This document shows positions 36,244 to 45,337 of a stretch of DNA of 64,000 bases, piece by piece. A program made the translations under genes and the position numbers. The stretch covers positions 301,908 to 365,907 of the forward strand of contig NZ_AP018292.1 of NCBI RefSeq assembly GCF_002368415.1. The letters are read 5' to 3'. How positions within the stretch are numbered: the stretch's first letter is position 1; the number at the start of each line of letters is the position of its first letter. The DNA is from Calothrix sp. NIES-4105 (GTDB lineage: Bacteria > Cyanobacteriota > Cyanobacteriia > Cyanobacteriales > Nostocaceae). The notes beneath the pieces are model-generated. The model made no database searches. It worked only from the letters and a program-made list of their open reading frames with translations, and had not been told where the DNA came from.

Positions 36244-37263
36244 TTAAAGTTGTTTGATTAACACTTCTCCTTTTAGGATGTAATACTCCCCAAGGGGTTT
36301 TAAATCTTTACGAGAAGCATGTTCTAAATACACTCCATTAGAGGTTTTGGTAACGGTTGCCATCATACCTGGTGGAACTATCGGTAATTGAAGATCTCCT
36401 GAATCTTCAATTTCTAAAGTACCTGTAACTAAATAATTCTCAGCTAAGGAATTAACCCACTCAGTAGCAGACGCTTCCTCTATCTTTTGGCGCCGAACTT
36501 TAATATCCAACCTATCCGGTAGTAGATTAACCCTTTTAGGTATTACTTCACCACCCTCACCGATGCGAAACACATTACCAGCTTTATCGCGCGCAACAAG
36601 ATTAGACCCAGCCGCCGATATTGCCCAGTAAGTTTCATTCACCCTGGAATTATCAACCTTCCTTATACCTTCTACCTGTACAGATATAGCTCTCTGGTTC
36701 TCACGTCGTAACATCTCTATAGCAGTTTGGTTGGTGGGAAAGAATGTCTTAGTCATATAGGCGCCAATTCCACCTGACCCTGCTATTAAGTAATAAGTTA
36801 TACAAAATACTAAAACTGTAGTACTAAGAATTGCATAATCAGAAGTTTTACCCGTCTCAACACGGTTATTTGGATTTAAACCAATAACCCAATAGTCATG
36901 ATTAAGCGGATAGAAAAATTGACATCCAAGTTTAGTACCACAGTCAGCAAAACAACTTATAAGATGACCGAGAGGCGCCGCTATCCAAAGCGTCCAATCA
37001 ATCCAATTAGCTAAAAGTAAGGGAATTGTAACAAGGGCGATTAGAAAACTAATAAATATAGAGTGTGTCAAACTCCGATGCGGAAACCTCTCCTCAATGC
37101 GACTAGAAACAACATAGAACACTTTTCCTATCCATGACTTAGTAGTATCTAAATCAGGAATTTGACTAGCAACTGCAGCAATTAAAAGAACGCGCGGATT
37201 GACGCTTCCTGTAATGATTGCTACGCCTGTAATTGATAGTGTTGTGTGAGTGACTCCCATCAT
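36244..37263 (-). CDS. YdjM/DUF457-like membrane metal-dependent hydrolase
   Basis: The 339-residue protein has His in GVTHTTLS, Asp in IPDLDTTKSW, and HRSLTHSIFISF. This is the conserved metal-site pattern of the YdjM (DUF457) inner-membrane hydrolase-like family. About four membrane helices fall in the first 180 residues. The C-terminal 160 residues are an extra soluble domain not usual in YdjM. It starts five bases after the AAA gene and ends five bases before the HlyD-like gene, so the three are surely co-transcribed. The enzymatic reaction of the family is not established. Confidence 0.75.
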   Translation of the reverse strand: MMGVTHTTLSITGVAIITGSVNPRVLLIAAVASQIPDLDTTKSWIGKVFYVVSSRIEERFPHRSLTHSIFISFLIALVTIPLLLANWIDWTLWIAAPLGHLISCFADCGTKLGCQFFYPLNHDYWVIGLNPNNRVETGKTSDYAILSTTVLVFCITYYLIAGSGGIGAYMTKTFFPTNQTAIEMLRRENQRAISVQVEGIRKVDNSRVNETYWAISAAGSNLVARDKAGNVFRIGEGGEVIPKRVNLLPDRLDIKVRRQKIEEASATEWVNSLAENYLVTGTLEIEDSGDLQLPIVPPGMMATVTKTSNGVYLEHASRKDLKPLGEYYILKGEVLIKQL

Positions 37264-37268
37264 AATGT

Positions 37269-38036
37269 TTACTTCCTACTGCGTTTAGGGAAAAGCGCGC
37301 TTAAGTATCGGAACGAGAATAGAAAAGTAATAAAAACACCTCCAACGATACGAAGTCTTATATCTCCTGTCGCTAACCCGACAAAACGGACGGCGCCGAT
37401 TAATCCAGCAGTAAACATTAAGAATGGTGTAATACTCCTGTAATTATTACCATCCTGAATGTTAGTGCTTTCTACTCCTTGATGGAGTTCCTGTACCATA
37501 CGTTTCGCAAGTAGCGGATTTCCACCCGCGCGTCCTGCCATTTGCACAACTTCATTCGTTGTAAGTGCATGACTTAACTGTTTTGCTTGGCGCCAGATAA
37601 TATCCCTAATTTCATCATCTTTAAGGGGGGATAAGGCAAGTCGGGGAATTTTGTAAGTAACACCCTCCAAGTCACGGTGATTACCTAGCAGCAAAATAGT
37701 GGCGCCACTTTCGTGTAAATCTTCCACCCACCCTTTTAATGAAGCAGGCCATCTGTGGAAATGGTCACATATAAGAATAGTCTCACCCAAACATTCAGCA
37801 ATATCTTCTTTAAGTTGTTTTGCTGTAAGTGGTTTACCCTCGGCGCCTTCATTATCAATTTGATTTAAAGAGATATTCAAGCTGGATGCTATTTGCTGCA
37901 AGCATTTGGTGTTGTCGCCACGGTAATACCCATAACAACATTTCTTTCCAAGAGCTTTTACTACTTGTTGCGCGAGATAAGTTTTACCAATCCCAACTTC
38001 ACCAGTAATACAAATAGATTTCTTCTGAACCAACAT
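37269..38036 (-). CDS. AAA-type ATPase with C-terminal membrane helices
   Basis: From ATG 38036 the product has 255 residues: Walker A GEVGIGKTYLA at residues 12-22, Walker B ILICDHFH, and a lid region GRAGGNPLLAKRM. Two membrane helices near 205-245 end in a basic tail. The open frame continues about 68 codons upstream of this ATG with plausible coding content (an acidic linker and then NIEDFRQDVTNQVIG) and no ATG, GTG or TTG. It reaches back over the end of the KfrA-like gene to a slippery sequence at 38240. The real product may therefore be a frameshift fusion with that gene. Confidence 0.8.
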   Translation of the reverse strand: MLVQKKSICITGEVGIGKTYLAQQVVKALGKKCCYGYYRGDNTKCLQQIASSLNISLNQIDNEGAEGKPLTAKQLKEDIAECLGETILICDHFHRWPASLKGWVEDLHESGATILLLGNHRDLEGVTYKIPRLALSPLKDDEIRDIIWRQAKQLSHALTTNEVVQMAGRAGGNPLLAKRMVQELHQGVESTNIQDGNNYRSITPFLMFTAGLIGAVRFVGLATGDIRLRIVGGVFITFLFSFRYLSALFPKRSRK

Positions 38037-38194
38037 CCCAATTACTTGGTTAGTTACATCTTGTCGGAAATCTTCAATATTCTTTTTCTTTTTAGGCGCC
38101 TTTAAAAGCTGTTCTGGTTGTTGTTCCTGTTCCTCCTCCTCTGATTCGTTGTTATAAGGGTTTTCATCCTTAACTGGCGCCCTTGAATTACCAT

Positions 38195-38863
38195 CTAAGC
38201 GTTTCCACGCAAGCTTGACAGAGCGTCCTCTACGAAAAAACTTAATTCAAACCTCGCACTCCTAGATTTCATAAGTTCATCACTATCATTCATCGCTTTC
38301 TCTACTTCTTGCTTAAGGTCAAGAGGTAATAGGTCTGGATTTTCCAACAAACTTTGAAAAACCCTCTCTTCTGTAACTAATACCCCTGCAGCTTGATTAG
38401 CACCGTCTCTTACTGCATCCCCAAGGCTTTTATTTCGTTTCTTAACAACACGAGTTTTGACAGTTTGTACTACTTGATCAGGAGTTTGAATATTATTATC
38501 ATTCTTGCTAGAAACGATATCGTTTTTATTCTGTACTACTAACTTACCAGCAGTTTCAGAATCATCGATATCCTCGGCGCCTTCTGAGGTTTGAGTATTA
38601 CTAGCCGCTTTAGCAGCACGCCACTCTTTTATGTATTGAGATAAATCGCGGTCACTTCCCCTGGTTTTTTCCCGCACCGAATCGCGCGTAACATTTCTAC
38701 CTTCAGTAATCAACTCCTCACAAGCTGCGAAAACTCTTTCTCTTAAAGGTTTCTTTACTTGTTCTGTTGTCTCTGTTTCCTCAACGGCGCCGGGTTTTTG
38801 AGTATTGAGTTCATCATTGGTGCTGAGTTCTGTTTCCTGGTCGGTACTAACTTGTTCTGACAT
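38195..38863 (-). CDS. KfrA-like DNA-binding protein, possible 0-frame product
   Basis: ATG 38863 follows AAAGAG and is preferred to the start 39 bases upstream. The N-terminal part (RERVFAACEELITEGRNVTR, IKEWRAAKA, about residues 40-90) matches the KfrA N-terminal DNA-binding domain of plasmid partition-linked proteins. The rest is acidic and helical. The frame ends at 38195, inside the open frame leading to the AAA ATPase. Near its end the codons AGT TTT TTC contain the heptamer T TTT TTC (38240-38234). It lies next to the AT-rich iteron-like region, where a KfrA protein would bind. Confidence 0.7.
   Translation of the reverse strand: MSEQVSTDQETELSTNDELNTQKPGAVEETETTEQVKKPLRERVFAACEELITEGRNVTRDSVREKTRGSDRDLSQYIKEWRAAKAASNTQTSEGAEDIDDSETAGKLVVQNKNDIVSSKNDNNIQTPDQVVQTVKTRVVKKRNKSLGDAVRDGANQAAGVLVTEERVFQSLLENPDLLPLDLKQEVEKAMNDSDELMKSRSARFELSFFVEDALSSLRGNA
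38234..38240 (-). promoter_or_regulatory. Putative -1 frameshift slippery site T_TTT_TTC
   Basis: The heptamer fits the X_XXY_YYZ rule in the zero frame of the KfrA-like gene. A -1 slip enters the open frame that runs without stop into the AAA ATPase. A short hairpin (GCGT-GGAA-ACGC within AAG...CTT) lies about 18 bases downstream, over the zero-frame stop. Confidence 0.5.
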
Positions 38864-39400
38864 AATCTCTTTAAAAAAATAGTAGATAACAAAATGGTAC
38901 AAATTATAAAGCCTGTAGCGTCATCCGTAACTGTACGGTTATTTGCTTGTTAGTCTGATTATTTAATTCTTTTCGCTCCATATCTGATGGTTAATCTGTA
39001 GGAGTGCAGATTCTCAATTGCTTGTTAATTCCGGCGCCTGCAGTGTTCTTCTTCGATGTTGGTCGAACTAAATGGATTAGGTGTCTAGGCGCCTCGTCTG
39101 TTTAATTCCCCCCTTTACAGCGTTGCCCATATGAAACGTTGAGGTCACTCCCAAGCCCGGAGCGCGCACATAATTGCAAATTGATTTAAAAGGCGCCTGT
39201 ATAGGGTGCTATGTCAGTCAAATTTAGGGAACGACGTTAAATCTTTCGTATAGCACAAAAATACTTATAGAGTATACATTTTGTATCATAGTTAAAATGT
39301 CTAATTGCAACAGTTATTTTTTATAAAAAAATATATCTAAAGTCGTTAATTTTTAATATAAGTTACTGTTAGGTAAAATTTTATTTTTTTTACTAAAAAA
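38864..39400. other. Intergenic region before the iteron-like block
   Basis: No gene. It has GGCGCC at about 39032, 39087 and 39190, then becomes very AT-rich (39240-39400) with long A and T runs. The promoter of the minus-strand gene series should lie near 38880-38950. Confidence 0.5.
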
Positions 39401-39985
39401 GCTAGGTACGTTTTCGTATTTTTGACGTTGTGATGACGGTACGTTTTGTACTAATAGAGTACTATTCCGTACCGAATTTTAAGGTACGTCGTACCTAATT
39501 TTGAGGTACGGAAGGTAAAAATTATATTGATTTGAAGCTCGAATTCGTACCTAAAACTCTAAAAATACAAGGGAATTTAAAAAATTTTTTTTTTCATAGG
39601 GACATATTATATTTCCATAAAAAAAATATTTTTTTAGATTTTACGTACCTGTACCGCTGTGCGAAGTCCTGTATCACATCCAACATCGGCGCCGCGCGTT
39701 TGGTATGTTTAGGCGTTATATATAGTATTTTAGGTACAGAACTGTTCGTAAAATGGATATAAAAAACCTTTTTTTAGGGTACGAAGGCAATTATAGTTAG
39801 CTTCATATGTTTAATTTGTAATACTATTAAGCTATTAATCAGTAGATGTTTTTACATGCGTACCAGTAATTTATAATACTGGTGCCATTTTTTTAAGCAT
39901 TATAAATTTATCGGTTTTTTCTATAGTTTTTATACCGATAGGAAAAAATATAAATTTTCTAGCTGTCTGTACCGAGTGTCGCCGC
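39401..39985. repeat. Iteron-like cluster of GGTACG/CGTACC motifs in AT-rich DNA
   Basis: GGTACG or its complement CGTACC occurs at 39405, 39438, 39468, 39483, 39490, 39505, 39546, 39644, 39778 and 39859, with related GGTACA and GTACCG forms nearby. The block is AT-rich and gene-free, between the KfrA-like gene and the parA pair. It is the best candidate in the window for a plasmid origin or a partition site. No replication initiator gene was recognised. Confidence 0.65.
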
Positions 39986-40010
39986 CACAATAGAGCGGCG
40001 CCCAATTGGT

Positions 40011-40343
40011 TTAAGATTTTTGCCTCTTGATTTTAGATACCATGCATTCTTCCACCCAGTCCGAGAAGTCACCTTTGTACTCTTGGTCTTCCAGTAGACG
40101 GATAAGCTTGCGCTGTAGGTCTTTCCTTACGTAAATCGTGGTCTGACGATAGTCTGGATTTTTACTCTTCCCTGTCTCCGCGTTTTTCCTAGGGGAAACT
40201 TTTTTAGTAGCTACAGGCGCCTGTTTCAATTCATTAGTACTATCATTGTCAACTGAATCATTGGTGCTACCGTTAGGAGAAGAAGGCGCCTCATCGATGG
40301 GTTGGTTTTTAGCAGACTCTAACAGTTTCTTGAAGTTGCTCAT
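40011..40343 (-). CDS. Ribbon-helix-helix partition partner (ParB/ParG-like)
   Basis: The 110-residue protein has a disordered N-terminal half and a C-terminal ribbon-helix-helix-like domain (YRQTTIYVRKDLQRKLIRLL, FSDWVEECM). Its start overlaps the end of parA by four bases (ATGA). That is the usual order for type Ib-like partition systems, where the small partner binds the centromere and its flexible N-terminus stimulates the ATPase. The iteron-like block lies directly downstream and is the natural candidate site. Confidence 0.75.
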   Translation of the reverse strand: MSNFKKLLESAKNQPIDEAPSSPNGSTNDSVDNDSTNELKQAPVATKKVSPRKNAETGKSKNPDYRQTTIYVRKDLQRKLIRLLEDQEYKGDFSDWVEECMVSKIKRQKS

Positions 40344-40930
40344 CCTTTAACTATCTCCCTGCCTAGTTTTTGATAATCACCCCAAGCAGTCTTTGAAGAA
40401 CGGTCTTTTGAATCAAAAACTGCACATCCTGAAAGTGCCGCGCGCTGATATGCACTAAATCTACGAATCACGAATGGGTAATGTGGCAAGTTCTCCTCTT
40501 GGAACAAAGCAAGCGCTTCTTCACCCGCGCGTGATGGCTTCGGCGGGACGATAGTTAACAAGATTTTATAATTGGTGCCTTTTGGGAGTGACTTGACCAT
40601 TAGTAGCATTGCGTCCAAAGCAAGTGCATCTGGTGTGGTTGGTAATATTAAGAGGTCGCAACCTTCTACTAAATGTTCAAGGTCTTCTTCGTTAGGGCGC
40701 GCTTTGGTATCGATTACAATATGTCGATACTTAGGCGCCTGTTTGATTGCGGCTTTCTCGTCGCATAAATCACATGGTATCTTTCCTCTTGATGCCCATG
40801 CGGAAGCACTTCGATTTGGATCGCCATCTACTAGTAGTGTGGGTTCATATTGTTGCAGGTAAGCTGCAAGGTGCAAGGCAGTGGTCGTTTTTGCAACCCC
40901 CCCTTTAAAACCCAATACTGTGATAATCAT
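40340..40930 (-). CDS. parA: ParA-family partition ATPase
   Basis: The 196-residue protein has the deviant Walker A box GFKGGVAKTTTALHL at residues 7-21, DGDPNRSAS (switch I), IVIDTKARP (Walker B) and the LILPTTPDALAL region. The short length without an N-terminal HTH is that of type Ib ParA proteins. It binds nucleoid DNA with ATP and moves plasmid copies through its small partner, encoded immediately downstream with a four-base overlap. This is the clearest evidence that the replicon is a plasmid. Confidence 0.92.
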   Translation of the reverse strand: MIITVLGFKGGVAKTTTALHLAAYLQQYEPTLLVDGDPNRSASAWASRGKIPCDLCDEKAAIKQAPKYRHIVIDTKARPNEEDLEHLVEGCDLLILPTTPDALALDAMLLMVKSLPKGTNYKILLTIVPPKPSRAGEEALALFQEENLPHYPFVIRRFSAYQRAALSGCAVFDSKDRSSKTAWGDYQKLGREIVKG

Positions 40931-41398
40931 GGTTTGGATACCTGAGTATTTAAGTTTCTAGATACTTACATGTAACAGCCCTTTTGTAAAGAATTTGCTT
41001 AAAATCATTTTGTTTACTTGCGAATTGTTCAATCGCGAAGCTTTCTTCAATCTGAGGATGCGTGTTTATTTGTTCGCAAAGTTTTTTTAATCGGCGCCTG
41101 TTTTATTCGTGAAGTTTCTTTTTTAATTGGAGTTATGTTTAGTTTCTGAGAAATTAACCAAATATTTTATGTTGGTCTGATTTAGAGGTCGGGCTTAATT
41201 AAAAGGTTGTTTGCGAAGCATCTTTTAATTCCGATAGGTGCCAATTTCTTTGTTCGCAAAATTTAACTATGTAACCCGTGGACTAGACCGATACAAGTAA
41301 ATGTGGAATTAAGACTTGGCGCCGGAATATATGAGTAAGTGGGAATAGTCCAAGCACCTCAAAAAAAAGGCAGGGAGCCGAAACCCCCACCCCGCACA
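40931..41398. other. Intergenic region with octamer and spacer repeats
   Basis: No gene. An octamer array (40934-40968) stands before parA. From about 41030 come repeats of the type TTCGCGAAGC and GTTTGCGAAGCAT with GGCGCC. The block GATGTTGGTCTGATTTAGAG at 41168 and ACCCGTGGACTAGACCGA near 41273 recur in altered form at about 44257 and 44359. Confidence 0.5.
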
Positions 41399-41749
41399 CT
41401 AGCTGGTAACAACCCGGAACCCGCCCAACCGCAGGCGCCCACGACAAACTGGGAACACAACCTGCGGAACTAGGACTGGAACCGACACCCGCCAACGCCG
41501 CCCAACCCGCCGCATGTAGAAGAAAGTACCTGACCAACCGAAAAACTGGTCACCACATGCAGCACGGAACTGGTTAGCCTGGGACTCGGAAGCAAACGAG
41601 CAAACCAAGACCCAGTACGAAAACGAGCGCTTGGAACTGCGAACAGCTGCTATGCCAACACCGTAAGACCTTGCAAGCGCGTAGACCTCACGTGGGTAAG
41701 GAGCTGGACAACCGAACCAAGAAGCCCGAACTGTAGGACGAGTAAGCAT
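41399..41749 (-). CDS. Possible small GC-rich plasmid protein
   Basis: From the ATG at 41749 (MLTRPTVRASWFGCPAP) the frame gives 116 residues with protein-like composition: EVYALARSYGVGIAAVRS and VCSFASESQANQFRAACGDQ. Base composition is clearly richer in G and C than the surroundings, as is the intergenic DNA on both sides. No family was recognised. The frame extends another 16 codons upstream. Confidence 0.4.
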   Translation of the reverse strand: MLTRPTVRASWFGCPAPYPREVYALARSYGVGIAAVRSSKRSFSYWVLVCSFASESQANQFRAACGDQFFGWSGTFFYMRRVGRRWRVSVPVLVPQVVFPVCRGRLRLGGFRVVTS

Positions 41750-41849
41750 GAACTTAAACCTCAGTGAAACGACAATTGCACCGAGAAGCCCGCCCACCGA
41801 GAGCGCAACCCCCCAGCTAATTTTGAAATGCGGAGTGAGTCAAGGGCAG

Positions 41850-41985
41850 CGGATCGGGGTCTGGGGTGTCCCCAGATATAAACTGCGAAGCAACGATATA
41901 TTCCGCTGCTCGCCGCAGTTTGCGAAACGGGGGTCTGGGGGTGTCCCCCAGATGTAAAATGCGAAGCAACGATAAAAGAGCGCAA
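41850..41985. repeat. Two copies of a hairpin-bearing repeat
   Basis: GGGTCTGGGGTGTCCCCAGA (from 41856) and GGGTCTGGGGGTGTCCCCCA (from 41930) each form a hairpin and are each followed by ATRTAAAMTGCGAAGCAACGAT. The unit spacing is about 75 bases. Confidence 0.7.
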
Positions 41986-42365
41986 ACTGCGTAGCCCTTG
42001 ACCACGTAGCTATAATAGAAAAGCTGGGGGTGCGCTTTACGACAATTTCGGGATCGCTTTTCCTAAAAAAAACAGTATTTAACCTGCACTTATACGAGAA
42101 TATTTTAAATAACTGGCGCCGGAATATATGAGTAACTGGAACAAGGAGAAAACTGCAAGAAAACAGATAATGCTAGGGTTTTTTTAAAAGAAACAATATA
42201 ATCCGTAGCCTAGACCGATATTAGAGACTCGGAATACAGAGAAGGCGCCGATATTTAAGATAACTGTGAAAAACACAGGCGCCAGAATCAATGAAATAAT
42301 ACAAACAAATATATTCTCAAAAAAATATAAGGATTTAGATTAACTAAACCCTTATACTTTGTTAT
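41986..42365. other. Intergenic region with shared spacer motifs
   Basis: No gene. TTTTCCTAAAAAAAACAGTA at about 42058 recurs near 42931. GGCGCCGGAATATATGAGTA at 42116 recurs at 41320 and, altered, at 44555 and 48955. These are dispersed non-coding repeats. Confidence 0.5.
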
Positions 42366-42650
42366 TTAATCCTCATATTTACGACCCGGATATAGAGTTT
42401 CATATCTAATACGAGCAAGTCTTTTATTTTCTTCTATTATATCTATCGACCTCCTTAAATTTTTAACTGCTTGTAACATATTTTTACCGAAAGAACCGCC
42501 GTCTAACTCCTCACAATCAATTTCTTCTCTATATATCCATTGTTCAGCTATGTAATCATAGTGCCAATAGCATATTCCGTCTTTCACCTCCTGAGTTTTT
42601 CTAACTCGAATTATGTAGCCTTTGTACTTCATTTCAGTAATCGTTTTCAT
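42366..42650 (-). CDS. Small hypothetical protein
   Basis: ATG 42650 with AAGG about ten bases upstream is preferred to the start seven codons earlier. The 94-residue protein has an N-terminal beta part (MKYKGYIIRVRKTQEV, CYWHYDYI) and a C-terminal helix (FGKNMLQAVKNLRRSIDIIE), a layout seen in small plasmid and phage proteins. No family was recognised. Confidence 0.55.
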   Translation of the reverse strand: MKTITEMKYKGYIIRVRKTQEVKDGICYWHYDYIAEQWIYREEIDCEELDGGSFGKNMLQAVKNLRRSIDIIEENKRLARIRYETLYPGRKYED

Positions 42651-43233
42651 TTTATTAATCCTTAAAAACAACTTACTGAACTCTCAGCCTGCATTTTTCA
42701 CCGCATATGTTCCTTTAAATGTCAAGGGTCTAGTGTTTCTTACCGAGTTAAAATTACTTAGGGAATACGGTTTTTAGTAGAATTTCTTAGTGAGGAGGCA
42801 CGACGAACTTAGAAATTCTTTAAAAAGCCTATTTCCTTAGTAATTGTTAGAGGTTTAGAAACTCTCCCTTGACGTTTAAAGGTGTATGCTACAATTGAGA
42901 AGGCTGAGAAGAGAAGAGAACTCGGAATACCTTTTTCTAAAAAAAACAATATTTAACCTATACTGAAATGAGTAATTGCGAATAACAAGCCCCCTTACAA
43001 ACTATCAGCTACAAGAGCTACAAGCCTTACTTTTAATTAGTCCCCTTAAAAGCAACCACAGAAAAGACTAGTTGCGATAGACAGCGTATCTATACTATTA
43101 ATTATAGTAAATAATGATAGTTGTTGATACATTTATAAATTTTAGTTAGCGAAGCTTATTACTAGTTTTTTATTTGGTATTTCAATAAGTATAATTTAAA
43201 TTATCGCGCCGTTTTTCTACCGAAGGTAATTAA
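42651..43233. other. AT-rich intergenic region
   Basis: No gene is supported. Between 42730 and 42900 short segments ACTTAG, TTTCTTAG and TTTCCTTAGTAATT recur irregularly. No clear RNA gene is recognisable. Confidence 0.4.
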
Positions 43234-44148
43234 TTAGTTGTATATTTTAATATTTTTGTAATCCAAGAAGTCAAATTTCCTGGCACCAAGAAATTCATTT
43301 AGAAACGTTTGCTCTACACAGTGAAATTTTAATTGAGCTATTTGGTTACGGCGCCGCAATGCTTCAATACAAAATTGCATCTGCTCAGAATTTTTACCAC
43401 CGCTAATATGTAAAACTTTAACTAGTTGACCATTTTTATTTGGTAGAGAGCGAGTTTTAGATAAAAGTCGGTAATGTCTAATTCTACCTGGAAATTGTCC
43501 ATCGTCTATAAAATCGGCGCCTGGTCTTGGTTTAAAATCGTTACAATATCCTTTAATAATACAGTCCATTGGTGGTATCCATCCGGATGATGCAATAGCG
43601 ATAGCACGATTAATTACTTCGTCATGATGGAGTGTAGTAAATTGTTTACCATTACGATTAATAAGAAATTTATCTTTAGTTAGTTTGATAGCTTCATATC
43701 CGAGGGTGCTTTCAATGTACGCTTTGAGTTCGACGTGGTTAAAGAATTTGGTAAATGTTCCTAATGGTGTAACTTCTCCATTGTAAAGTCCGGCGCCCCT
43801 AACATTCGCGGATATAATCAAACGCTTCTTGGTTAAACTCCAAGCATTTAGTAAAGCTTGGCGCCGTTCCTCAATGTCTTTTATCACGTTCAGAACGTAA
43901 TTCATTGTCACTACATCAGCAGCTTTTGTAACCCCTGGAAAATAATAAGGATCCCATCCAGTGGAGTTATACCCCATTGCTTGTAAGCGTTCGACATCGC
44001 CACCGCGACCGCAGCCGTAATCTAGGTGTGATTCTTCTTGGGATAAAAGACCAAGTTTGAGGATAAGTTTTGCAGTTGCCGACAGGTAGTTACGATACGG
44101 CGCCGATAAATACGAGTTGTCCACAGAAATATTAAATTTAACAACCAA
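43234..44148 (-). CDS. SAM-dependent methyltransferase, DNA-phosphorothioation-associated type
   Basis: The 304-residue frame starts at TTG (a GTG lies eight codons in). It carries the SAM motif HLDYGCGRGGDVERL at about residues 42-56, then STGWDPYY, ADVVTMNYVLNVIKDIEERR and RLIISANVRG. This pattern is that of the putative methyltransferases found near dnd (phosphorothioation) genes, but here no dnd genes are present and the protein is shorter. The C-terminal half resembles the rest of that family only weakly. Target unknown. Confidence 0.65.
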   Translation of the reverse strand: MVVKFNISVDNSYLSAPYRNYLSATAKLILKLGLLSQEESHLDYGCGRGGDVERLQAMGYNSTGWDPYYFPGVTKAADVVTMNYVLNVIKDIEERRQALLNAWSLTKKRLIISANVRGAGLYNGEVTPLGTFTKFFNHVELKAYIESTLGYEAIKLTKDKFLINRNGKQFTTLHHDEVINRAIAIASSGWIPPMDCIIKGYCNDFKPRPGADFIDDGQFPGRIRHYRLLSKTRSLPNKNGQLVKVLHISGGKNSEQMQFCIEALRRRNQIAQLKFHCVEQTFLNEFLGARKFDFLDYKNIKIYN

Positions 44149-45091
44149 TCAGGTTATTCAATCGGCGCCTGTTTTGTCTCCGTTGGAAATACGTATTGCT
44201 TGCAAAGCCTGTTTTTTAGATATCTGTGTTGTTTGTGAAGCCTTCTGAATATTTGATGTTGGTCTAATTTGGGGGTTGAGCTTCATTAAAAGTCTGTTTG
44301 CGACAGCTTCTTTAATACCGATAGGTACGCGCCTGCTGATTTGTAAGATTTAACTATATAACCCGTGGCCTCGACCGACACGAGCAAGTGTGGAATACAG
44401 AGAAGGCGTTGGAGTTTATGAGTAACTGTGGAGTGTTTTCGCACGAGCGAAGCGATGTGCTAGGCGCCCACTGAACACCACAGCTGCAAAGATGTTTTAA
44501 GCACTTTAGTGCTAATTTAGATACACGTATTTACGAGTAAATATGAATAGCTGGCGCCGGAATCTACGAACAACTACGAATAACAGGCGCCCACTCTATA
44601 CCAACAATATGGAATAACATAAACACCACTGAACACCAATAACTTAGTGCTGCTGGAGCGGCAGCGGAAGCTGCACGGTGTACTACCTCTAACCCTTTTT
44701 ACCAACCCATTAGTGCTTTCGGAGCGAGCGGAGCGAAGCGTAGAATGCACGGCACTGAATTGAACAGGACTAGTTTTTTAAAACAATTTCTAACTTTTTC
44801 TAAAAACTGATGTGAGGCGCCACTAATAGCTAAACAATACAAATTAACTATATATTTAAAGAATGGGCGCTAATGATACTAACAATGATGGCTTAAGGAA
44901 TGACACCACTATTAAAGCAAGGTTTCTAGTATATAAGAGCGAACATTATTACTACGCGCATCTCATAGTACGGCGCCTGCTTGTAAGCAAGTAATGAGGA
45001 TTGGCGCTATATATAAAGTTGGTAGAGGTATGGGCGCCTAAAAAACTGAACTAACACTTATGCAAGGCACCAATAAGAGCATCTTTATATA
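44149..45091. other. Gene-poor region with dispersed spacer repeats
   Basis: No gene. It contains altered copies of blocks from 41100-41290 (GATGTTGGTCTAATTTGGGG, ACCCGTGGCCTCGACCGA) and of CTGGCGCCGGAAT. GGAGCGAGCGGAGCG-type and AGGACTAGTTTTTTA segments recur near 49130-49185. About a dozen GGCGCC sites are present. Confidence 0.5.
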
Positions 45092-45115
45092 AAGACAGAC
45101 TTAATTATCTGTCTT
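45092..45115. terminator. Hairpin, possible bidirectional terminator
   Basis: AAGACAGA (45092-45099) pairs with TCTGTCTT (45108-45115) around an eight-base loop, with T-rich sequence after it. The neighbouring genes on either side are distant. Confidence 0.4.
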
Positions 45116-45295
45116 AGTTTCTTCATTAAGGGGGTGAGTTTTATTTAATTATTATGAAAATAAAACAGGCGCCGTTCCGTTACTAATGGCGCCAATAAAT
45201 TATACAGATATCTTATTTAAGCTTATGCAACGGCAGGATATCTTAATTTTTCGATAATATCCCCATCTTCATCTCTTTCAAGTAAAACGCCTGGA

Positions 45296-45326
45296 TTGTA
45301 CTATTAAATCATTTGTAATAGTACAA
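45296..45326. repeat. Perfect 11-base inverted repeat
   Basis: TTGTACTATTA and TAATAGTACAA are separated by nine bases. It lies between the stop of the small frame at 45338 and a C-terminal-like tail (ERDEDGDIIEKLRYPAVA) on the minus strand. It may have been inserted into a once continuous gene. Confidence 0.6.
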
Positions 45327-45337
45327 TTTACTGCACT

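Noticed and set aside
41283..41537. Second minus-strand frame in the GC-rich block
   Set aside because: It overlaps the better frame 41399-41749 and has no protein-like features.
42730..42900. Possible structured RNA gene
   Set aside because: Short irregular repeats only; no convincing stem pattern or known RNA family.
43234..44148. Calling a DNA phosphorothioation (Dnd) system
   Set aside because: Only a methyltransferase resembling the dnd-associated family is present; no DndA-E proteins.
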